Positions 8,422-15,288 are shown, numbered from the stretch's first letter. The stretch: 23,130 nucleotides of DNA from a bacterium (GCA_029549845.1 JAKPIL010000083.1:1-23130); one strand, 5' to 3'. The notes: a model not told the origin generated them from the sequence alone. Program-made: numbers and translations.

Positions 8422-8586
8422 CTGTCATCTCGACCGCAGCTGACGTAGTCAGCGCAGTGGAGAGATCTCCCATAGTACCGCAGCTCGCGCTCAGCCTCAA
8501 TTCCTGTCATCTCGACCGCAGTGGAGAGATCTCCCCTGCCTTTAGCATACCCACCGTCATCTTGAGCGAAGTCGAAAGATCTCCCC
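8422..8586 (+). repeat. Three copies of a dispersed intergenic repeat
   Basis: Units at 8422-8471, 8503-8536 and 8554-8586 share GTCATCTCGACCGCAGTGG then AGAGATCTCCC, the third being more diverged (CTTGAGCGAAGTCGAAAGATC). Each unit can fold through ATCTC...GAGAT. Unit 1 differs from unit 2 by an 18-bp insertion, CTGACGTAGTCAGCGCAG, which itself creates a GCTGAC-GTA-GTCAGC hairpin. From memory, this resembles a motif scattered between genes of many unrelated bacterial genomes. There is no coding evidence. Confidence 0.75.
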
Positions 8587-8645
8587 ATTCTTCATCTTTC
8601 ACCTCATTTCCTCATGAGAGCTCCTGGATTGTCGGCTTTATAGAA

Positions 8646-8951
8646 TGCGGGGTTTCGCCCCCGCACGGCGACTTCCTCTTTTACCAGAAAAGAGGAAGCG
8701 AGAAACCTCGGCCAAAAGCTTCAGCTCTTGGTCAGCTGTTGCTCGTTTTGACAACCAACAAAACAACTCATTCCAGGGAGATTGCCCCAGGCAATCTCCC
8801 CTCCACTCAAACAAGTTTTGTCGCCTGACGGAAGTTGTCAAAGCCGACAACGTCTGAGCCAGGAGCTTCCGCATGGCCACCACTAGTTAACGTCGCTTGC
8901 GCGACGGATTACTAGCGGCCTACGGCCGCACTCTTGACTCATGAGCCAAGA
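8646..8951. other. Gene-free block of consecutive hairpins between pyrG and the response regulator
   Basis: At least seven perfect stems lie within about 300 bp: TGCGGGG/CCCCGCA (8646-8665), CTTCCTCTTTT/AAAAGAGGAAG (8672-8698), GTTTTG/CAAAAC (8745-8764), GGGAGATTGCC/GGCAATCTCCC (8776-8800), GTTGTC/GACAAC (8834-8851), CGTCGC/GCGACG nested in CTAGT/ACTAG (8883-8915), and GCGGCC/GGCCGC (8915-8929). A near-perfect 20-nt dyad at 8932-8951 follows. None is followed by a T tract as in an intrinsic terminator. Short open frames here have no recognisable protein and are shaped by the palindromes. It may be a structured RNA, a nest of palindromic repeats, or both. Confidence 0.6.
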
Positions 8952-8962
8952 CTCTCCTCCAC

Positions 8963-8997
8963 CCTAAAACCTTTAACCTTTAACCTATAACCTCTCG
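8963..8997 (+). repeat. Heptamer tandem repeat (CCTTTAA type)
   Basis: Four to five degenerate 7-mers run CCTAAAA, CCTTTAA, CCTTTAA, CCTATAA, CCTCTCG, directly upstream of the response-regulator promoter. The same unit length recurs inside the Trm11-like gene at 12781-12905. Confidence 0.75.
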
Positions 8998-9007
8998 CTT
9001 CCTCCCC

Positions 9008-9036
9008 TTGACTCTTGTCTCTTATGCAAGTACCAT
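9008..9036 (+). promoter_or_regulatory. Response-regulator promoter
   Basis: TTGACT (9008-9013), a 17-base spacer and TACCAT (9031-9036). The -10 ends seven bases before ATG 9044, the spacing seen at other predicted leaderless genes here. Confidence 0.55.
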
Positions 9037-9043
9037 GAGCAGT

Positions 9044-9439
9044 ATGGAAGAAACAACAGCTACAACTCAATCTAAACGGATCCTACTCGTTGAGGACGAT
9101 GATGCACTTGCCAACACATATCTGACCCGTTTGCAGGCAGAAGGTTTCGATGTAAGAAGGGTCGCCAATGGCGAAGAAGCCCTGGCCGCCGCACGCGAAT
9201 ACAAACCAAACTTGGTCGTGCTCGATGCCATGATGCCCAAAATCAGTGGATTCGATGTGCTGGACATTTTACGCAACACTCCAGAGACCGCCAACCTAAA
9301 GATAGTCATGCTCACTGCGCTCAGCCAGGACAGCGACAAACAGCGCGCACAAGGCCTTGGGGTCGATGACTACATGGTAAAGAGCCAAGTCGTCATGAGC
9401 GACGTCGTAGACCGCATAAAATACCATCTTGGTATATAG
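9044..9439 (+). CDS. Single-domain response regulator (canonical receiver)
   Basis: A CheY-like receiver of about 131 residues with no output domain. All phosphorylation residues are present: the acidic cluster in ILLVEDDD (E17, D18, D19), phosphoacceptor D61 in LVVLDAMMP, T91 in VMLTALSQ and K113 in DYMVKSQ. It is therefore likely phosphorylatable and acts by protein contact, but no kinase is adjacent. I place the start at ATG 9044 on promoter spacing; ATG 9035 and TTG 9008 are in frame, but the TTG is inside the -35 box. It is a monocistronic unit bounded by its own terminator. The receiver at 18709 shares the KS in place of the usual KP after the conserved Lys and may be a degenerate paralogue. 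Confidence 0.92.
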   Translation: MEETTATTQSKRILLVEDDDALANTYLTRLQAEGFDVRRVANGEEALAAAREYKPNLVVLDAMMPKISGFDVLDILRNTPETANLKIVMLTALSQDSDKQRAQGLGVDDYMVKSQVVMSDVVDRIKYHLGI

Positions 9440-9458
9440 CAAACATACACTGTTACAC

Positions 9459-9482
9459 AAAAAGCCCCACCAGGGGCTTTTT
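9459..9482 (+). terminator. Rho-independent terminator after the response regulator
   Basis: Stem AAAAAGCCCC and GGGGCTTTTT around the loop ACCA, ending in T residues. It is symmetric and could work in both directions. Confidence 0.93.
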
Positions 9483-9508
9483 AAATACAAATAGCCCACA
9501 ACCCATAA

Positions 9509-9537
9509 TTGACTTTTTATAAAGCTTATGCTAATAT
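9509..9537 (+). promoter_or_regulatory. Strong promoter of the HEYGH protein gene
   Basis: TTGACT (9509-9514), a 17-base spacer ending in TGC, and TAATAT (9532-9537): a near-consensus -35 with an extended -10. The start site near 9544 leaves a leader of about 16 nt containing AGGA before ATG 9560. Confidence 0.75.
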
Positions 9538-9559
9538 GTAACATAGGAACTAAAACAAA

Positions 9560-11164
9560 ATGAACGAACAAGCCCCATCGCCAATACAAGCACAAGAACA
9601 GCATCATAGCCCTGACTACAGATTGCTGCTTCATGAAGGTCTTGAAAGATGTGGTGATCTTGGTTTTGATGTGAGTGGCTCATTGAAGGCAGGTTATGGT
9701 GAGGGACTGACAGGAGACGTTCTTGAGCAGCGTACGGCGGATGTACTAACTGCCGCAGGTAAAATCGCGGAGGACATGCAGCTTGTGCCGGAATTCTTCA
9801 GTCGTCCTGCCCATACAATAATGCTTACGTCTATAGCTGAATCATGGGTTTCAAATGAAGAAAGGGGCCGGCAGCCAAATGCAGATAGGAATCTGATATC
9901 GGCAGAACGTGAATCACTGGTTGATATCGCATGTATGCTTGCGGGAACAAAGTCCTTAGCTGTCAATGACATCGCTGGTGCCGATCCGCATAGTCGCAAT
10001 CGCTACGTAGAAGAAACTAACAACCCTGAGGAAGACGAGGCAAAAGCATTTATCGAAGCTCATATTGACGCTTATTTGAGCGATCAAGTGCAAGCAGTTC
10101 TAGAACAAGATGGCGAAGGGTCGTTCTTGGAGGCACAAAGAAAGGCTTTGAACTTAACTAAAGACACGGAAAGTAAGTTTAAGGTCAAAGTGATGGGGAT
10201 GGCAGAGCAGGTAGACATTTATTGTGCTAAAATTCGCCCCGAAATTGGACACCCGGATTATAGCTGGGACTACTCAAAGCATTCGGAAGAGGAAAATGAG
10301 GAATACAGTCTCGAGCTTCAAAAAGCAAGCGATGCTTATAGGGCTCAGAGTGCCGAAGACGAAAGACTGACTAAACCGTATGATGAATATATTGATCGCT
10401 TTGCTGAAAAGTTTGGACCCCTGCCCGCTGCATTTGTAAGGAGGCATGGCGAGAACGGGCAAGAGCTATATCTCCGCGCCCCACAGGCATTGGCATTATT
10501 GAAATATTTCAAAGGTGACCCTATGCCCACTGATGAACATGCTGCAAGGTCTATCGAGGATATTTATGCCATAGTAAGGCATGAGTATGGTCACACTCAG
10601 AAGCAGATGGTCTTCGGGCCTCATAACCAGCTTGGGCTAAATGTGGAGGAACGGAAGGCTGAGTTCGTTTCGGGGGATAGACAGGGATATCAAGACATCA
10701 AGTTCCTATTTACTGATTTATCATTTGCGACTGGGACAAAGTTAACGCAAGACTTTTTGGCCTCTGCGCTCAAAGAAGGCGATGCGCTTTCATCTTTCTT
10801 GGCGAAAACAGCGCAGAGTACGGGTATGAGGAACGCAATGTTACTAATGGCTCTCAAACCGTTACCGTACGCAAAGTACCCTGAGCATGCGAAACAGTTC
10901 GTGGATTTTTCTAACCAGTTGAAAGCGTCAGACGTTTCAGATCATGATATTCCCCTGAGGGAAACTACGGAGCGCTTAGGAAAAGATGGACTTAGGCAAG
11001 GTGTAAGAGAGTGGCTCGAGGATATTCAGGCGAAGCAGGGTGACCTGACGGATTTTCATGAAGAATTCCTCCCTGACTATCGCGAGGCGCACGGACTGGG
11101 CGTAAGTACAAGAATAATACGCGAAGAAGTTAGAAAAATCCGAGCTGCACGTAAAGCGGCCTAG
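9560..11164 (+). CDS. Uncharacterised protein with HEYGH zinc-metalloprotease-like motif
   Basis: I do not recognise the family. The 534-residue protein has no signal peptide or TM segment and looks cytosolic and helical, rich in Glu, Lys and Ala. Residues 341-345 are HEYGH within AIVRHEYGHTQKQ, matching the zincin HExxH motif. Acidic residues E363, E364 and E368 in NVEERKAEF lie 18-23 residues downstream, where gluzincins place their third zinc ligand. Before it is an acidic, charged region (about 165-290); after it a helical C-terminal half ends in IREEVRKIRAARKAA. Arginine is often encoded by AGA or AGG, and the gene is more AT-rich than its neighbours, which suggests later acquisition. 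It has its own strong promoter and a terminator at 11272-11293, so it is an independent unit. Peptidase activity is inferred from the motif only. Confidence 0.7.
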   Translation: MNEQAPSPIQAQEQHHSPDYRLLLHEGLERCGDLGFDVSGSLKAGYGEGLTGDVLEQRTADVLTAAGKIAEDMQLVPEFFSRPAHTIMLTSIAESWVSNEERGRQPNADRNLISAERESLVDIACMLAGTKSLAVNDIAGADPHSRNRYVEETNNPEEDEAKAFIEAHIDAYLSDQVQAVLEQDGEGSFLEAQRKALNLTKDTESKFKVKVMGMAEQVDIYCAKIRPEIGHPDYSWDYSKHSEEENEEYSLELQKASDAYRAQSAEDERLTKPYDEYIDRFAEKFGPLPAAFVRRHGENGQELYLRAPQALALLKYFKGDPMPTDEHAARSIEDIYAIVRHEYGHTQKQMVFGPHNQLGLNVEERKAEFVSGDRQGYQDIKFLFTDLSFATGTKLTQDFLASALKEGDALSSFLAKTAQSTGMRNAMLLMALKPLPYAKYPEHAKQFVDFSNQLKASDVSDHDIPLRETTERLGKDGLRQGVREWLEDIQAKQGDLTDFHEEFLPDYREAHGLGVSTRIIREEVRKIRAARKAA

Positions 11165-11271
11165 GATATGACGGTGTACTGTTTTGGATCTGCTTGGGTA
11201 TTAGGAATTATTGTAGCAAGGCGTAAGTGAACAAACGAAAGGTGCTCGGGGCGGTGATTTAGAGGTCTAGA

Positions 11272-11293
11272 AAAAGGCAAGGTTTGGCCTTTT
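11272..11293. terminator. Bidirectional terminator between the HEYGH gene and rpmA
   Basis: Stem AAAAGGC with GCCTTTT and an 8-nt loop, flanked by A and T runs on opposite sides. It serves rpmA on the minus strand and the gene ending at 11164 on the plus strand. Confidence 0.7.
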
Positions 11294-11318
11294 AGGTGCG
11301 GGTGGAGGCGGCGTTTGC

Positions 11319-11591
11319 TTACTCTACGGTGACTTCGGTGCGGCGGACGGAGCGGCCAGAGAAGGTGCGGACCTTGCGGCTTGCCATTTTCACGGTGCCA
11401 TCTTTGGCAGCGTGAATGGTAAAGTTGCGGCTCATGCTGGTGCCGGCGCCGGCGCGCTTGCTTGCGCCTACCTGGCGAACGATAACCTGACCAGTTTTAA
11501 CGGCTTGGCCGCCAAAAAGTTTGACGCCGAGGCGCTGGCCTTGGCTATCGCGAGTATTTTTGCTGGTACCGCCAGCTTTCACGTGTGACAT
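11319..11591 (-). CDS. rpmA: Large ribosomal subunit protein bL27
   Basis: Ribosomal protein L27, whose flexible N-terminus reaches the peptidyl-transferase centre. The 90 residues carry the family signature: HVKAGGTSKNTRDSQGQRLG, then VKLFGGQ, GQVIVRQVG, AGAGTSMSRNFTIHAAKDG and TVKM. The start is immediately before the conserved SHVKAGG, so there is no Firmicutes-type cleavable N-terminal extension. A Shine-Dalgarno AGGAG lies about seven bases upstream and a near-consensus promoter sits at 11627-11655. The usual upstream partner rplU (L21) is not adjacent, so rpmA is a single-gene unit here, with terminator at 11272-11293. Confidence 0.96.
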   Translation of the reverse strand: MSHVKAGGTSKNTRDSQGQRLGVKLFGGQAVKTGQVIVRQVGASKRAGAGTSMSRNFTIHAAKDGTVKMASRKVRTFSGRSVRRTEVTVE

Positions 11592-11626
11592 AGAAAACTC
11601 CTAGGATTGATGAAATATTCCCAAGT

Positions 11627-11655
11627 ATTGTATCTGTTTCGACCCCTGAAGTCAA
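11627..11655 (-). promoter_or_regulatory. rpmA promoter
   Basis: Reading the minus strand: TTGACT (11650-11655), a 17-base spacer and TACAAT (11627-11632). The leader is about 30 nt and contains the AGGAG ribosome-binding site. Confidence 0.75.
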
Positions 11656-11719
11656 GGCGATCCTGCGGCTTTGTGAGGGAGAGCGTGTGGGTGCCAGCTG
11701 CGTAGACTTTGTCCGTGGG

Positions 11720-12376
11720 CTAGTCCTTGGCGTTTTTGAGCCAGCGAACGCCAGCGTAGACCAAGGGAGTGGCGGCAACAGACATGAGGCATTTGAGGAA
11801 CCAGTAGGGCAGCAGGAGGCTTATGAGGAATGAAACGTTGCTGCCGAATGGTGTACCGAGCGCGTAAAATGCGAGGGTCAGGAACACGGCTGAATCTATG
11901 AAAAATGAAAGGAAGTTAGACAGGTTGGTGCGTAGCCAGAGGGCTTTTTTGTGCATGCGCTGACGCAAACGCGAAAAGACGGCTATGTCGAACAGCTCGG
12001 CCACGGCAAAGGCGATGAGACTGGCGATAGATATGCGTATAGAGGCATGAAATACCTGGTCGTACGCGGCTTCGCTGCCAGCGTACCGTGCGGTTGGCGG
12101 CAGGGAGGTGGCTAGCGCGGTATAGCCAATGAGCAGAACTATCATGGCTATACCGGTGTAAACGAGGCTACGCGCCCGGGACTTCCCGTACACCTCAACC
12201 ACAACATCGGTGAGTGAATACAGTAGCGGCAGTACAAAAATAGCTACAGATGCATTGAAATGCTGGCCGCCAATGGTAAAAAGCGGAAAGGTCTTGGCGC
12301 CCATGAGTTCGGCGACCATAACACCAAATACATATAGACCAATAACAAGATCATACCGGCGAATGGATAACTTCAT
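11720..12376 (-). CDS. Queuosine precursor transporter (YhhQ/VUT family)
   Basis: Integral membrane protein of 218 residues with about six hydrophobic segments. Family features visible are the N-terminal YVFGVMVAELMGAKTF, the LPLLYSLTDVVVEVYGKSRAR loop (the TDxxxEVYGxxxA motif), ELFDIAVFSRLRQR, and WLRTNLSNFLSFFIDSAVF. Members import 7-cyano- or 7-aminomethyl-7-deazaguanine for queuosine modification of tRNA. No tgt or queuosine synthesis gene lies in this window, consistent with salvage by a host-dependent organism. The start ATG follows AAGGAG by about five bases. A TATAAT lies upstream on the minus strand at 12405-12410. The substrate is inferred from the family. Confidence 0.88.
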   Translation of the reverse strand: MKLSIRRYDLVIGLYVFGVMVAELMGAKTFPLFTIGGQHFNASVAIFVLPLLYSLTDVVVEVYGKSRARSLVYTGIAMIVLLIGYTALATSLPPTARYAGSEAAYDQVFHASIRISIASLIAFAVAELFDIAVFSRLRQRMHKKALWLRTNLSNFLSFFIDSAVFLTLAFYALGTPFGSNVSFLISLLLPYWFLKCLMSVAATPLVYAGVRWLKNAKD

Positions 12377-12404
12377 AACACTCCTTTAGACAGCTTATGG
12401 GTTG

Positions 12405-12433
12405 ATTATATCTATTTCTGCCTCTGTCGCAAA
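12405..12433 (-). promoter_or_regulatory. Promoter of the YhhQ-type transporter
   Basis: On the minus strand, a perfect TATAAT (12405-12410) follows a weak -35 (TTTGCG, 12428-12433) at 17 bases. The leader carries AAGGAG, so this gene is leadered, unlike many neighbours. Confidence 0.5.
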
Positions 12434-12455
12434 TAGTTTTGCCTGAACGGGAAGT

Positions 12456-13685
12456 CTACACCGCCACGAGGGTAACGAGCTCGCGGCCGACTCTTTGGCC
12501 CTCGCGGTGATAGATGAGGCTGGGAGCGGCAGCGTGTTCAAACTCTACACGTTCAAAACCAAGCCCGCTAAGCTGCGCAAGTAAGGGCAGGTGTTTTTGC
12601 TCGCGGCCATCAAACCAGCAGGGAACGGCAAGGCACAGGCGGGCGTGTGGCGCCAGCTGCGGCCGTATATTTTGCAAAAACCTTTTAAGGATGAGGTTTA
12701 CTTCGGTGACTGTCTGCGCAAGGATGGCAGAAGAAGGCCGTTCGGTGAAAGGGCGGCCCAGATAGGTTTCGCAGGCGATGTGGATGGTGAATGTTGGCTG
12801 TTGGATGGTGGATGGTGGATGGTGGATGTTAGGGAAGTTCCAGTGGTGAGTGGTGGCATCACCGGTTTCGAGGTTGTAGGTTGTAGGCGGTAGGTTGTAG
12901 GTAGTGGAGAGCCACTGCAAATTCTCGGTGGTGTAAGCGATCATGCGGGGTTCGAGGTCGGTGCCGTATGCGTCGTAGCCCATGAGCAGCGCTTCCTGTA
13001 GCACTACGCCCGTTCCGCAAAACGGGTCGAGGATGGTCAGCTGGCCGTCGTGTGCTGGGCCTGCCGCGAGGTTTATGATAATCTGCGCCAGCTTGGGCGG
13101 GAGCATACCCACGCGGGCATCTCGCTTGGGGCGTTCGCGGTCACGCGTGGTGTAGCTGGCAATGTCTTGTACGCTGGTGGTCTTGGCTATGTATGTTTTG
13201 TCGCCCGCTGCAATGATAAGTAGTTCAGTGCCGTTTTCCTTCACGAGGTCGTGGTGTATAACCTGTGCCGTGCCGAGTTCTGTTTCATTATTGGGTACCA
13301 GGCGTACCGACCCATCGTGCCGCGCGCGCAGAACTTTTTTGAGCGTGAGACCAAGGGCGTTGAGCTTGGCGGGGGATACATCAAAACCATAGGCAGACAA
13401 TCCCAGGTGAAACTTACCAGAGGTGGGAAGGGCAAATGCGGTGGACTTGGCAAATGCTAGGAGTCCTTTTTCGACCTGTTTCCAGCTGGTGCCGGGCACT
13501 TCGCCGACTACGGTCGCCTGGCGCGTGCTGCCCCCAAGGCGTGCAAAGTCTACATCCTGGATATCGAGCATCAGGCCGGCGGCGTGGCTACCAATGGGTA
13601 CAACTGCCGCTACGCCGTACAGACTTTCTAGCTCGGCTAGCCCCAGCGCCGGCTGTCGTCCCAAAATACACACAGATTGAATCAT
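12456..13685 (-). CDS. Trm11-like RNA methyltransferase (COG1041 type)
   Basis: SAM-dependent nucleic-acid methyltransferase of 409 residues, probably acting on a tRNA guanosine. The N-terminal 170 residues begin SVCILGRQPALGLAELESLYG, typical of Trm11-like proteins. The Rossmann part holds motif I ILDPFCGTGVVLQEALLMGY, an acidic SAM loop YGTDLEPRM, and a motif IV segment CETYLGRPF replacing the canonical DPPYG; E-x-YLG variants are familiar in this group. Two heptamer tandem repeats fall in frame between motifs I and IV (about residues 261-303), giving Thr/Tyr/Asn/Pro/His-rich loops. I choose the ATG at 13683-13685, which lies seven bases from a TATAGT box; twelve upstream codons would run through the promoter. 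Substrate is uncertain. Confidence 0.8.
   Translation of the reverse strand: MIQSVCILGRQPALGLAELESLYGVAAVVPIGSHAAGLMLDIQDVDFARLGGSTRQATVVGEVPGTSWKQVEKGLLAFAKSTAFALPTSGKFHLGLSAYGFDVSPAKLNALGLTLKKVLRARHDGSVRLVPNNETELGTAQVIHHDLVKENGTELLIIAAGDKTYIAKTTSVQDIASYTTRDRERPKRDARVGMLPPKLAQIIINLAAGPAHDGQLTILDPFCGTGVVLQEALLMGYDAYGTDLEPRMIAYTTENLQWLSTTYNLPPTTYNLETGDATTHHWNFPNIHHPPSTIQQPTFTIHIACETYLGRPFTERPSSAILAQTVTEVNLILKRFLQNIRPQLAPHARLCLAVPCWFDGREQKHLPLLAQLSGLGFERVEFEHAAAPSLIYHREGQRVGRELVTLVAV
12781..12829 (-). repeat. Heptamer tandem repeat inside the Trm11-like gene (CCATCCA type)
   Basis: Seven consecutive 7-mers, TGGATGG consensus on the plus strand and CCATCCA on the coding strand, with two degenerate central units (TGAATGT, TGGCTGT). 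Seven units keep frame and encode a His/Pro/Ser/Gln/Thr-rich loop. Confidence 0.85.
12871..12905 (-). repeat. Second heptamer tandem repeat inside the Trm11-like gene (CCTACAA type)
   Basis: Five 7-mers AGGTTGT, AGGTTGT, AGGCGGT, AGGTTGT, AGGTAGT on the plus strand (CCTACAA on the coding strand). They encode the repeated TTYNLPPTTYNL segment. Confidence 0.85.
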
Positions 13686-13692
13686 TAGCAGT

Positions 13693-13721
13693 ACTATACA
13701 TGGTTTGACAGACCAAATCAA
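13693..13721 (-). promoter_or_regulatory. Promoter of the Trm11-like gene
   Basis: On the minus strand: TTGATT (13716-13721), a 17-base spacer, TATAGT (13693-13698), then seven bases to the ATG. A leaderless transcript is predicted. It interleaves with the opposite promoter at 13705-13733. Confidence 0.7.
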
Positions 13722-13733
13722 CGCTTGTATAAT
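13705..13733 (+). promoter_or_regulatory. Perfect consensus promoter of the orphan gene at 13772
   Basis: TTGACA (13705-13710), exactly 17 bases, TATAAT (13728-13733): both hexamers fully consensus. Its -35 lies inside the spacer of the minus-strand promoter and vice versa, so only one polymerase can occupy the site at a time. Confidence 0.88.
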
Positions 13734-13771
13734 AGAAATCCATTACTATGTAAAATGGGGATGCATAGGTT

Positions 13772-14182
13772 ATGAGTGCACGCGAAATGGTGAATGGTAT
13801 TCCTGATCCTGGGTTTGATGACAATAACCAATCATTTCTTGTAACTGCTGCTACTATGACTCGGGCTGGAGATGAAGCGTACACAACCTATGATGGGGTC
13901 ATCTTGAAAACGGTCGAAGCTTTAGGTATTTCGACAGCATGGCGTAAAGCACGCGAAGTATTCGAGGAACGAGGAGACATTATCAATAAGCCCGCTCTTT
14001 ATTTTCAAGGTGCTCCTTCGATGTCAGTCACGCTGCCTGATGCACCAAACAAAGAGGGGTGGACTCCACGGTTCCCAGTCGGTCATTCTATGACTATGGG
14101 CCAAATGGCTGTACTAGCATCTGAGCATCCTGTCACAACGCATACCCCTGCTGGTTTTCTATTGCCGAAGCCGGGTGTTTAG
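13772..14182 (+). CDS. Uncharacterised 136-residue protein
   Basis: I recognise no family. The protein is soluble, with no signal peptide or TM segment. It begins MSAREMVNGIPDPGFDDNNQ and has a central helix-forming stretch (VILKTVEALGISTAWRKAREV). It ends in a Pro/His-rich tail with GHSMTMGQMAVLASEHPV and THTPAGFLLPKPGV. There are no Cys residues and no obvious catalytic motif. The start ATG follows a leader of about 30 nt from the only fully consensus promoter in the window, so the gene is probably well expressed. Its base composition is more AT-rich than that of flanking genes, hinting at different ancestry. There is no terminator before the next gene, whose own -10 lies 32 bp after this stop. 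Confidence 0.7.
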   Translation: MSAREMVNGIPDPGFDDNNQSFLVTAATMTRAGDEAYTTYDGVILKTVEALGISTAWRKAREVFEERGDIINKPALYFQGAPSMSVTLPDAPNKEGWTPRFPVGHSMTMGQMAVLASEHPVTTHTPAGFLLPKPGV

Positions 14183-14213
14183 GCGTTAAGAAGCTTCGCG
14201 GGCAGCGTTAGAG

Positions 14214-14219
14214 TATAAT
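14214..14219 (+). promoter_or_regulatory. TATAAT -10 overlapping the first ATG of the UPF0104 gene
   Basis: TATAAT at 14214-14219 overlaps an ATG at 14218 and ends seven bases before an in-frame GTG at 14227. The spacing matches other predicted leaderless starts. No good -35 is seen. Confidence 0.5.
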
Positions 14220-14226
14220 GTCATTC

Positions 14227-15288
14227 GTGGCAGAACAATCTTTTCTACGGCGGAACTGGAAAATACTTTTGAACGTGGCGACGGTGCTTGCCCTGGCGGT
14301 TTTGGTGTTCGCTATACGGGGACAGTTTGAACAAACGTTTGAAAACCTTTTTAAGGTAAATGCGTGGGCGCTGCTGCTCATACCGGTCACACAGGCGCTG
14401 AACTACGATGCGCAAACGCGGCTCTACCGCGACCTTTTCGCCATAGTGGGCAACAAACTTTCGTATAAAGAACTCTACAAGAGTGCGCTGGCGCTCAACT
14501 ATGTGAACACGGTGTTCCCGAGTGGCGGCGTGAGCGGCATATCGTACTTTGGTGCACGTATGCGGGGCGCTGATATTACCGGGCCAAAGGCTTCGGCGGT
14601 GCAGCTCTTCAAACTGGTGCTGTACTTCCTGAGTTTTGTGGGACTTATTGTGGTGGGAGTGTTTGCGCTGGCGGTTCAGGGGCACATGAATAGTCTTGTG
14701 TTGCTACTGGCGGGCACCATAGCAACAGTTGTCGTCATAGCGACGGCCGCCGCAGGCTTTATCATTAGCAGCAAGGCACGTATATCGGGCTCGTTTGCGT
14801 ACATGACGGGACTTCTCAACCGAATCATTCGTGCGGTGCGGCCAAAACATCCAGAAGCTATCAATACCGATAAAGTTCGGCATGTGTTCGACGACATGCA
14901 TGAAAATTATGTGCTCATGACCCGTGATTGGCGCAAGCTGAAGCGGCCATTTCTGTGGGCCATGCTGGCAAGCTCCTGGGAGGTACTTACTATATATGTG
15001 GTGTACGTGGCATTTGGCGAATGGGTAAATATAGGCTCGGTCATTTTAGCCTATGCAATTGCAAACTTTGCGGGGCTCATAAGTGTTCTTCCCGGGGGGA
15101 TTGGTGTGTACGAGGGTCTCATGACGCTGACTCTGACGGCGACGGGTATTCCTTCTAGGCTGAGCCTGCCGGTGACCATTATGTACCGCATACTCGCTAT
15201 AAGCGTGCAGCTTATACCGGGTGGGTATTTTTACCATGAGCATCTGGGGCAGAAAGAGCCACCCTCGGTAGAGGTGAAAACTGAGTAG
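14227..15288 (+). CDS. UPF0104 / lysylphosphatidylglycerol-synthase-like transmembrane protein
   Basis: Polytopic membrane protein of 353 residues (356 from ATG 14218) with about eight hydrophobic segments. It belongs to the LPG_synthase_TM superfamily (AglD, YbhN, MprF flippase part), shown by ALNYVNTVFPSGGVSGISYF in the first half and NFAGLISVLPGGIGVYEGLM in the second. There is no soluble aminoacyl-transferase domain, so it would act as a flippase-like or glycolipid-processing component, not as full MprF. The basic loop RAVRPKHPEAINTDKVRH separates the halves. GTG 14227 is preferred because the -10 TATAAT overlaps the upstream ATG. The annotated function of UPF0104 proteins is generally unproven. 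Confidence 0.85.
   Translation: MAEQSFLRRNWKILLNVATVLALAVLVFAIRGQFEQTFENLFKVNAWALLLIPVTQALNYDAQTRLYRDLFAIVGNKLSYKELYKSALALNYVNTVFPSGGVSGISYFGARMRGADITGPKASAVQLFKLVLYFLSFVGLIVVGVFALAVQGHMNSLVLLLAGTIATVVVIATAAAGFIISSKARISGSFAYMTGLLNRIIRAVRPKHPEAINTDKVRHVFDDMHENYVLMTRDWRKLKRPFLWAMLASSWEVLTIYVVYVAFGEWVNIGSVILAYAIANFAGLISVLPGGIGVYEGLMTLTLTATGIPSRLSLPVTIMYRILAISVQLIPGGYFYHEHLGQKEPPSVEVKTE

Noticed and set aside
8457..8828. Open frames of 70-123 codons on both strands in the hairpin and repeat region
   Set aside because: They run through palindromes and dispersed repeats, match no family, lack ribosome-binding sites and mirror each other on the two strands.
12781..12905. CRISPR array or transposon ends
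   Set aside because: These are 7-bp tandem units without spacers and they remain in frame in a conserved gene.
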